This document shows, in pieces, positions 5,756 to 9,255 of a stretch of DNA of 9,255 nt (positions are counted from its first letter, which is position 1; each line of letters begins with the position of its first letter). The DNA is from Calditrichaeota bacterium AABM5.125.24 (GTDB taxonomy: Bacteria; Electryoneota; AABM5-125-24; Hatepunaeales; Hatepunaeaceae). A model generated the notes under the pieces. That model was not told the DNA's origin, did not search any database, and saw nothing but the letters and a program-made list of their open reading frames with translations. The position numbers and the translations under genes are program-made. The stretch covers positions 1 to 9,255 of the forward strand of contig MWJR01000118.1 in NCBI GenBank assembly GCA_002127415.1, read 5' to 3'.

Positions 5756-6406
5756 ATGAAGAAGGGATTTTTCTTGCTGGCTTTGGCTGCGGCTCTGGTA
5801 GCACTGGGGTTCGGCAGCCAGGAGGCCTTGGCCGAGGGTGCCGTGACGGGGGTGGTCATAGACGCCGACGGCGAGCCGGTGGCTGGTGCTCACGTGATGT
5901 TGATGGCTGCGGAGCGCCAACGGGGCGAGCGCCATTTCAGGGTGCGTGGCGAGACCAATGAGAACGGTGTTTTCGGCTTCAGACAGGTTCCCGAAGGGCG
6001 CTATATGATCGTGGCGATGGCCCGTGAAGTCGGTGCGGCCCGCGAGATGATCGGCGTCCGCGACGACGAGGTCACCAGAGTCCAGCTCCAGCTTCAGGGA
6101 CGCGAACGTGAAGAGCCCGGCCGAGGGACGGTAGGTGGCACCGTCATAGACCCGGATGGGGAACCGGTGGTCGGTGCGTGGGTTGCGCTGGTTCCGGTGC
6201 AAAGGAATCAACGACGTGGGTTCAGAGCCCGCGGTCACCGCATCCAAACCGATCGCAGTGGCGTTTTCGTCTTCGAGAACGTGCCGGAGGGTGAATATGT
6301 CGTCATGGCTTGGGCACGTGGAATCGGCAGGGCTCGTGACCGCGTCGAGGTGATCGCCGACCAGGCAGTCCGCGTTCAGTTGCAGCTCAGAGGACGCGGC
6401 GAGTAA
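5756..6406 (+). CDS. Secreted protein with two carboxypeptidase-regulatory-like domains
   Basis: The 216-residue product opens with a clear Sec signal peptide: MKK, a hydrophobic core at about 5-20, and ALA before Glu27 as the probable cleavage site. The mature part is two homologous halves, about 28-118 and 124-216. Each starts with a strand and turn (GVVIDADGEPVAGAHV and GTVIDPDGEPVVGAWV), continues through NENGVFGFRQVPEGRYMIVA or DRSGVFVFENVPEGEYVVMA, and ends VQLQLQGR or VQLQLRGR. This is the beta-sandwich fold of CnaB/carboxypeptidase regulatory-like domains (PF13620 type). Such domains act as extracytoplasmic binding or spacer modules. No enzyme domain is present, so the specific role is unknown. 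Both halves are unusually arginine-rich, giving a basic protein. GAGGG ends four bases before the ATG. A strong terminator 36 bases after the stop makes it a single-gene transcript. Confidence 0.88.
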   Translation: MKKGFFLLALAAALVALGFGSQEALAEGAVTGVVIDADGEPVAGAHVMLMAAERQRGERHFRVRGETNENGVFGFRQVPEGRYMIVAMAREVGAAREMIGVRDDEVTRVQLQLQGREREEPGRGTVGGTVIDPDGEPVVGAWVALVPVQRNQRRGFRARGHRIQTDRSGVFVFENVPEGEYVVMAWARGIGRARDRVEVIADQAVRVQLQLRGRGE

Positions 6407-6442
6407 CCCGACCCGTTTTCTTACGGTTTATTCGGCAGATCG

Positions 6443-6473
6443 AAAGACCCGCACTTCGGTGCGGGTCTTTTTT
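6443..6473 (+). terminator. Intrinsic terminator with UUCG tetraloop
   Basis: GACCCGCAC (6446-6454) and GTGCGGGTC (6459-6467) form a perfect 9-bp stem around TTCG, closed by C-G, the very stable cUUCGg tetraloop. AAA before and TTT after can lengthen the stem to 12 bp, and six Ts (6468-6473) follow. It ends the transcript of the secreted-protein gene and separates it from the glycosyltransferase. Confidence 0.96.
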
Positions 6474-6542
6474 ACTTCGTATTCATTATATTATTGGTGT
6501 TTGTGAAGGTTCTGGTTTGCTAAAGAGGTATATTCGAAGGTT

Positions 6543-6588
6543 AAGCCGCTCGGAACACCCGATTGATCCGTGGCTTGTGAAGCGGCTT
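6543..6588 (+). repeat. Inverted repeat in the glycosyltransferase leader
   Basis: AAGCCGCT (6543-6550) is perfectly inverted as AGCGGCTT (6581-6588). A third related copy, GAAGCCG, follows at 6597-6603, so two alternative pairings are possible ahead of the gene. No T-run follows. This may be a leader structure or chance. Confidence 0.25.
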
Positions 6589-6644
6589 CTGTTCGTGAAG
6601 CCGTTTCCAATCGACAACTGCCTGAGAACGGCAGGAGCCTGAAA

Positions 6645-7658
6645 ATGGAGGAAGCAGAAGGCTGTCCGATGCGAATCCTAGTGGATACCCGCTGGATTGC
6701 TCCCCACGGTATCGGGCGGTTTGCCGCAGAGGTTTTAAATCGTCTGCCCGACTTCGAGCCTCTGCCTCCGGGACCTGCCAAACTGAGCCTGCGAGATCCC
6801 TTCTGGCTCAGCCACATCATATCCCGGCTGCGGCCACAGGTGTATTTTAGCCCTGGATTCAACCCACCTCTGCGCAGCAGTGTCCCCTTCATCTTCACCA
6901 TTCACGACCTGATCCATCTGGACATCCCGGAGGAATGCAGCGCGATCAAGAGGCTCTATTACCGTTGGATCGTCCGACCTGCGGCGGGGCGAGCCTTCAG
7001 GGTGCTGACGGTTTCGGACTATTCCAGGCGGCGGATTATGGAATGGGCAGACGTTCCGGAAGACCGGGTGGTTGTGGTCGGCAACGGCGTATTGTCAGGC
7101 TTTGAGCTGGAAGGTTCCAGGCACACACGCGACAAGCCCTATCTTCTGTTCGTCGGGAACGCCAAGCCGCACAAGAACCTCAGGCGTCTGCTCGAAGCCT
7201 ATGCACGTTCCGGACGAAGCGGTGACGTCGGACTTGTGCTTTGTGCACCGCAGGAACCTGCTACCCTGAGATGGGTTAGCGAACTCGGCCTCCAGGGGAA
7301 GGTTCACGTCACCGGGACGCTCTCAGACAAGGAGTTGCAGGCCCATTATCGCGGCGCCCTGGCGTTGTTGTTCCCATCGTTGTCCGAGGGCTTCGGGCTA
7401 CCGGCCCTGGAAGCGATGGCCTGCGGGACGCCGGTTCTCTCCTCGGCGATTACGTCGCTGCCCGAGGTGGTCGGGGACGCAGCCTGGATCGTTGATCCCT
7501 GCCAGATCGATTCGATAACCGCGGGCATCCAGCGACTGGTCGATGAGGGAGACCTTCGTGAAGAGCTTATCCGCCGGGGACTGGCGCGAGCCAGGCTGTT
7601 TTCCTGGGAAAAAACCGCCGAGATTGTCCGGCGGGTCATCAGGGAGGCGATTACTTAA
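6645..7658 (+). CDS. Glycosyltransferase, GT4 family (GT-B fold)
   Basis: The enzyme should transfer a sugar from a nucleotide-sugar donor to a glycan or lipid acceptor at the cytoplasmic face, in polysaccharide or glycolipid synthesis. Residues here count from ATG 6645 (337 aa). The N-terminal domain has MRILVDTRW (9-17), the glycine loop PHGIGR (20-25), and FTIHDLIHLDIPE (84-96). The C-terminal donor domain has LFVGNAKPHKNLRRLLEAY (168-186) and the retaining E-x7-E signature SEGFGLPALEAMACGTP (247-263, Glu248 and Glu256), then the usual SLPEVVGDAA. The closest named relatives I recall are mannosyltransferases of the MtfB type, but sugar specificity cannot be read. The N-terminal domain is short for the family (about 60 residues between the glycine loop and the HDL motif). 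The start is open. ATG 6645 has AGGAG seven bases upstream; ATG 6669 (329 aa) has AGAAGG at seven bases and fits the family's usual MRI start; an in-frame GTG at 6570 has no Shine-Dalgarno sequence. It is a lone gene, not inside a visible polysaccharide cluster. Confidence 0.93.
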   Translation: MEEAEGCPMRILVDTRWIAPHGIGRFAAEVLNRLPDFEPLPPGPAKLSLRDPFWLSHIISRLRPQVYFSPGFNPPLRSSVPFIFTIHDLIHLDIPEECSAIKRLYYRWIVRPAAGRAFRVLTVSDYSRRRIMEWADVPEDRVVVVGNGVLSGFELEGSRHTRDKPYLLFVGNAKPHKNLRRLLEAYARSGRSGDVGLVLCAPQEPATLRWVSELGLQGKVHVTGTLSDKELQAHYRGALALLFPSLSEGFGLPALEAMACGTPVLSSAITSLPEVVGDAAWIVDPCQIDSITAGIQRLVDEGDLREELIRRGLARARLFSWEKTAEIVRRVIREAIT

Positions 7659-7705
7659 GATATGCCTGCAATTTAACCGGTCAAATAGAAACTATTTAAA
7701 GATAA

Positions 7706-7734
7706 TTTGCATCGGGTATGAATTTGGCTTAAAT
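7706..7734 (+). promoter_or_regulatory. Possible promoter of tRNA-Gln
   Basis: TTTGCA (7706-7711) and TTAAAT (7729-7734) are separated by 17 bases, with the -10 box 11 bases before the tRNA 5' end. The segment is A+T-rich relative to the genes around it. Both boxes are weak matches to the sigma-70 consensus. Confidence 0.3.
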
Positions 7735-7745
7735 TTGTGTCTCAC

Positions 7746-7816
7746 TGGGAGATCGTCTAACGGCAGGACACATGGCTCTGGACCATGGAATCGGGGTTCG
7801 AATCCCTGTCTCCCAG
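7746..7816 (+). tRNA. tRNA-Gln, anticodon CUG
   Basis: A complete cloverleaf can be drawn. The acceptor TGGGAGA (7746-7752) pairs with TCTCCCA (7809-7815). The D arm is GTCT...GGAC, the anticodon stem CATGG/CCATG encloses loop CTCTGGA with anticodon CTG, and the T arm CGGGG/CCCTG encloses TTCGAAT. The U1-A72 first pair and discriminator G73 (7816) are typical of tRNA-Gln. The next bases are CAA, so CCA is not encoded and must be added after transcription. An intrinsic terminator follows within 10 bases. The 3' half of tRNA genes is a favoured integration site for mobile elements, and a truncated gene begins about 110 bases downstream. Confidence 0.96.
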
Positions 7817-7822
7817 CAAATG

Positions 7823-7862
7823 ACCCATAAGTCCTTGATTTTACGGATTATGGGTTTTTATT
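7823..7862 (+). terminator. Intrinsic terminator after tRNA-Gln
   Basis: ACCCATAA (7823-7830) pairs with TTATGGGT (7848-7855). After a bulged G the stem extends by TCC/GGA (7832-7834/7845-7847), with a 10-base loop. TTTTTATT follows from 7855. It lies directly behind the tRNA, as expected for its transcript end. Confidence 0.8.
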
Positions 7863-7870
7863 ATGACTGG

Positions 7871-7898
7871 TTTTGCCAATATTTTGCCAGATATTTTG
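7871..7898 (+). repeat. Short direct repeats between tRNA and truncated gene
   Basis: TTTTGCCA occurs at 7871-7878 and 7882-7889, and TTTTG again at 7894-7898, so the units are 11 and 12 bases apart, about one helical turn. Phased short repeats beside a tRNA are typical of arm-type integrase binding sites, but could equally bind another regulator of the gene at 7925. Confidence 0.4.
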
Positions 7899-7924
7899 AT
7901 AATCCAAATTAAAAGGTCTACGTT

Positions 7925-7999
7925 ATGGAAAAGCCGCGAATTCCTAAAGTGCCTGAAATTAAGGAGGATACGTCGGGCAGGAAGAAGGTTTACTACCTA
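7925..7999 (+). pseudogene. N-terminal fragment of a gene interrupted by the IS630 element
   Basis: ATG 7925 is preceded by AAAAGG with eight-base spacing and begins a 25-codon frame, MEKPRIPKVPEIKED then TSGRKKVYYL. Codon 25 is CTA, and its TA is the left target duplication of the insertion sequence, so native coding ends there. Beyond it the frame runs into the IS left end and encodes unrelated sequence. The rest of the gene should resume after the right TA at 9253-9254, with only one base left in this window. The basic, lysine/arginine-rich start with KKVYYL is compatible with the N-terminal arm domain of a phage-type tyrosine integrase, and the position beside a tRNA gene fits this. The fragment is too short to prove it. 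Confidence 0.5.
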
Positions 8000-8022
8000 G
8001 TGTCATGTCACGGCAATAATGA
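8000..8022 (+). repeat. Left terminal inverted repeat of the IS630 element
   Basis: This is the 23-bp left end. It differs from the inverted right end only at the fifth and thirteenth bases (C versus T and G versus A). Confidence 0.9.
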
Positions 8023-8108
8023 TATGACGAGATGTTGCATTCTGTTTGTTTTCTTTAGTATCTTTCCTCAGGACTTCGGTTACTCTCATCAAAGTCTTGG
8101 GGAACGAC

Positions 8109-9244
8109 ATGAAAAAGTACATTGTCCGCCTATCTGCAGAAGAGCGCGAACAACTGCTCAAACTGGCATCTTCGGGACGCGGTCCGGCTCACATGTTCAC
8201 ACGCGCCCGTATCTTGCTAAAGGCCGATCAGTCTGACGACGGTCCCGCTTGGTCGGATGAAAGAATCAGCGAAGCCTTCGATGTTACCATCCTGACCGTT
8301 CAGCGCCTTCGCAGGCAATTGGTTGAAGAAGGTCTTGAAGCCGCGCTGTCACGGCGGGAATACCACCTGAAAGCTCCCCGCCGCAAGATAGACGGCGATC
8401 TGGAAGCCCATCTGATTGCCCTGGCCTGTAGCCAAGCGCCGGAAGGACGATCCCGTTGGACGTTGCGGTTACTGGCTGACTCCTTCGTCGAACTCGGATT
8501 CGTAGACCGCATTTCCCGCGAAACGGTCCGCCGGACGCTAAAAAAAACGAAATTAAGCCTTGGCTGAAGCGGCAGTGGTGTATCCCACCACAAGCCAACG
8601 CGGCGTTCGTCTGCGCGATGGAAGATGTCCTGACGCTTTACAAGCGCCCCTATGATCCAGATGTCCCGCTGATCTGCATGGATGAGACCTCAAAACAGCT
8701 AACCAGGGAGATACGGCGAGGACTCGGCGCAAAGCCTGGCAGACCGGAATGTTACGACTATGAATATGAACGCAATGGGGTCTGCAATTTATTCATGTTC
8801 TATGAGCCCTTTGGGGGCTGGCGTCACGTTTCAGTAACTGCCCGTCGCACGAAGATTGACTGGGCGCACCAGATCAGAATTCTGTTGCGTGATCATTATC
8901 CACGCGCCCGTAAAGTCATCTTGGTGATGGACAATCTGAATACACACACCGGGGCTTCTCTCTATGAGGCATTTCCCCCGGAGGAGGCAAGAAGTCTATA
9001 TGAGCGTTTGGAGATCCACCCTACGCCAAAGCATGGGAGTTGGCTTAACATCGCCGAGATTGAATTGCGCGTCTTGATGGGGCAGTGCCTCAATCGCCGC
9101 ATACCCGATGCAGAGGCTCTTGATCGTGAGGTCTGTCAATGGGAGTCGCAGCGCAATAGGGTCGGCGCCAAGGTTGATTGGCAGTTTTCAACTGCTGATG
9201 CAAGGATCAAATTGAAACGTCTTTACCCGTCATTATTGCTGTGA
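8109..9244 (+). CDS. IS630-family transposase, two frames joined by a -1 frameshift
   Basis: Frame A runs from ATG 8109 (GGGGA five bases upstream) to TGA 8565-8567 and gives 152 residues: a DNA-binding region with a helix-turn-helix at about 50-80 and the family stretch PEGRSRWTLRLLAD (111-124). Frame B is one base back and ends at TGA 9242-9244. If ribosomes slip by -1 on the A8 tract (8540-8547), residue Lys146 is followed by NEIKPWLKRQWCIPPQAN, the sequence expected here in intact IS630 transposases, giving a 378-residue protein. The catalytic part has CMDETSKQL (Asp192), VILVMDNLNTH (Asp275) and TPKHGSWLNIAEIEL (acidic residue near 317-319), the DDE triad of the RNase H-like fold. An internal ATG at 8618 would start frame B alone, but lacks a Shine-Dalgarno sequence and the DNA-binding domain. 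Frame A alone would be a binding protein that could inhibit transposition. Confidence 0.92.
8540..8547 (+). promoter_or_regulatory. A8 slippery tract for -1 frameshifting in the transposase
   Basis: In frame A the reading is CTA AAA AAA ACG. The heptamer A-AAA-AAA (8540-8546) lets both tRNAs re-pair after a one-base backward slip, and the new frame continues with AAC GAA ATT without a stop to 9242. Some IS630 relatives are known to use A6-A7 tracts this way. A simple one-base indel in this copy or in the assembly is the alternative. Confidence 0.7.
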
Positions 9245-9252
9245 CATAACAC
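9230..9252 (-). repeat. Right terminal inverted repeat of the IS630 element
   Basis: This is the 23-bp right end, inverted relative to 8000-8022 with two mismatches, followed by the duplicated TA at 9253-9254. It contains the TGA of the transposase (9242-9244). Confidence 0.9.
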
Positions 9253-9255
9253 TAG

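Larger units (their letters stand above)
8000..9252 (+). mobile_element. Complete IS630-family insertion sequence
   Basis: The element is 1253 bp. Its ends are imperfect inverted repeats: GTGTCATGTCACGGCAATA... (8000-8022) against the complement of 9230-9252, matching at 21 of 23 positions. It is flanked by TA at 7998-7999 and 9253-9254, and with the outer bases the target reads CTAG, the site IS630-type transposases (IS630-Tc1-mariner superfamily) are known to prefer, duplicating only TA. It carries one transposase in two frames joined at an A8 tract. The transposase stop codon lies inside the right inverted repeat. Intact ends, target duplication and uninterrupted frames suggest a recent and possibly still active copy. 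It has split the gene at 7925. Confidence 0.93.

Noticed and set aside
5723..6247. 174-codon minus-strand frame opposite the secreted-protein gene
   Set aside because: The plus strand has a signal peptide, duplicated domains, a ribosome-binding site and a terminator. The minus frame has none of these.
7925..8236. Reading 7925-8236 as one 103-residue gene
   Set aside because: The frame crosses the left end of the IS after codon 25. The remainder is IS sequence read in a non-coding frame.
1..9255. CRISPR array or defence system
   Set aside because: There are no regularly spaced direct repeats with unique spacers, and no nuclease, methyltransferase, reverse transcriptase or toxin-antitoxin motif could be seen.

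Overview
The window comes from a bacterial chromosome, probably an uncultured lineage known mainly from metagenomes. The evidence is a complete succinate dehydrogenase/fumarate reductase (SQR/QFR) operon, a tRNA-Gln without an encoded CCA end, Shine-Dalgarno-led genes, and several kinds of palindromic intergenic repeat. No marker here fixes the phylum. The SdhA signature GANSTAECLVWG and the twin small anchor subunits recall archaeal-type and some FCB/deltaproteobacterial enzymes, but that is recollection, not proof.

Layout. (1) 1-1174: two small A+T-rich genes on the + strand for uncharacterised membrane proteins (89-589; 716-1174). They look compositionally foreign next to the G+C-richer remainder. 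(2) 1245-5120, minus strand: the operon sdhA-sdhC-sdhD-sdhB, encoding the flavoprotein, two heme b anchor subunits and the iron-sulfur protein. Every gap in this operon carries palindromic DNA, and the families look different from gap to gap. Two of the repeats sit directly at a stop codon (sdhA, sdhC). (3) 5121-5755: a 635-bp divergent spacer without a convincing gene but with two strong palindromes (5236-5289 and 5304-5317) on the sdhA side. (4) 5756-6406, plus strand: a secreted protein made of two tandem carboxypeptidase-regulatory-like domains, closed by a textbook UUCG terminator at 6443-6473. (5) 6645-7658: a GT4-type glycosyltransferase. (6) 7746-7816: tRNA-Gln(CUG) with a terminator. 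Directly behind it lie short direct repeats and the first 25 codons of a gene interrupted by a complete IS630-family insertion sequence (8000-9252, TA duplication within CTAG). The transposase is split over two frames joined at an A8 tract, which fits -1 programmed frameshifting. The right TA of the IS lies one base before the window ends, so the rest of the interrupted gene is just outside.

How it works together: the sdh operon encodes a membrane complex linking the TCA cycle to the quinone pool. The remaining genes are unrelated single functions (envelope or secreted protein, glycan synthesis, tRNA). The tRNA-Gln end looks like the edge of an integrated element whose first gene was later hit by the IS. 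I found no CRISPR array and no recognisable novel multi-gene system. The most unusual signals are the repeat-filled operon gaps, the palindromes upstream of sdhA, and the tRNA / truncated gene / IS junction.
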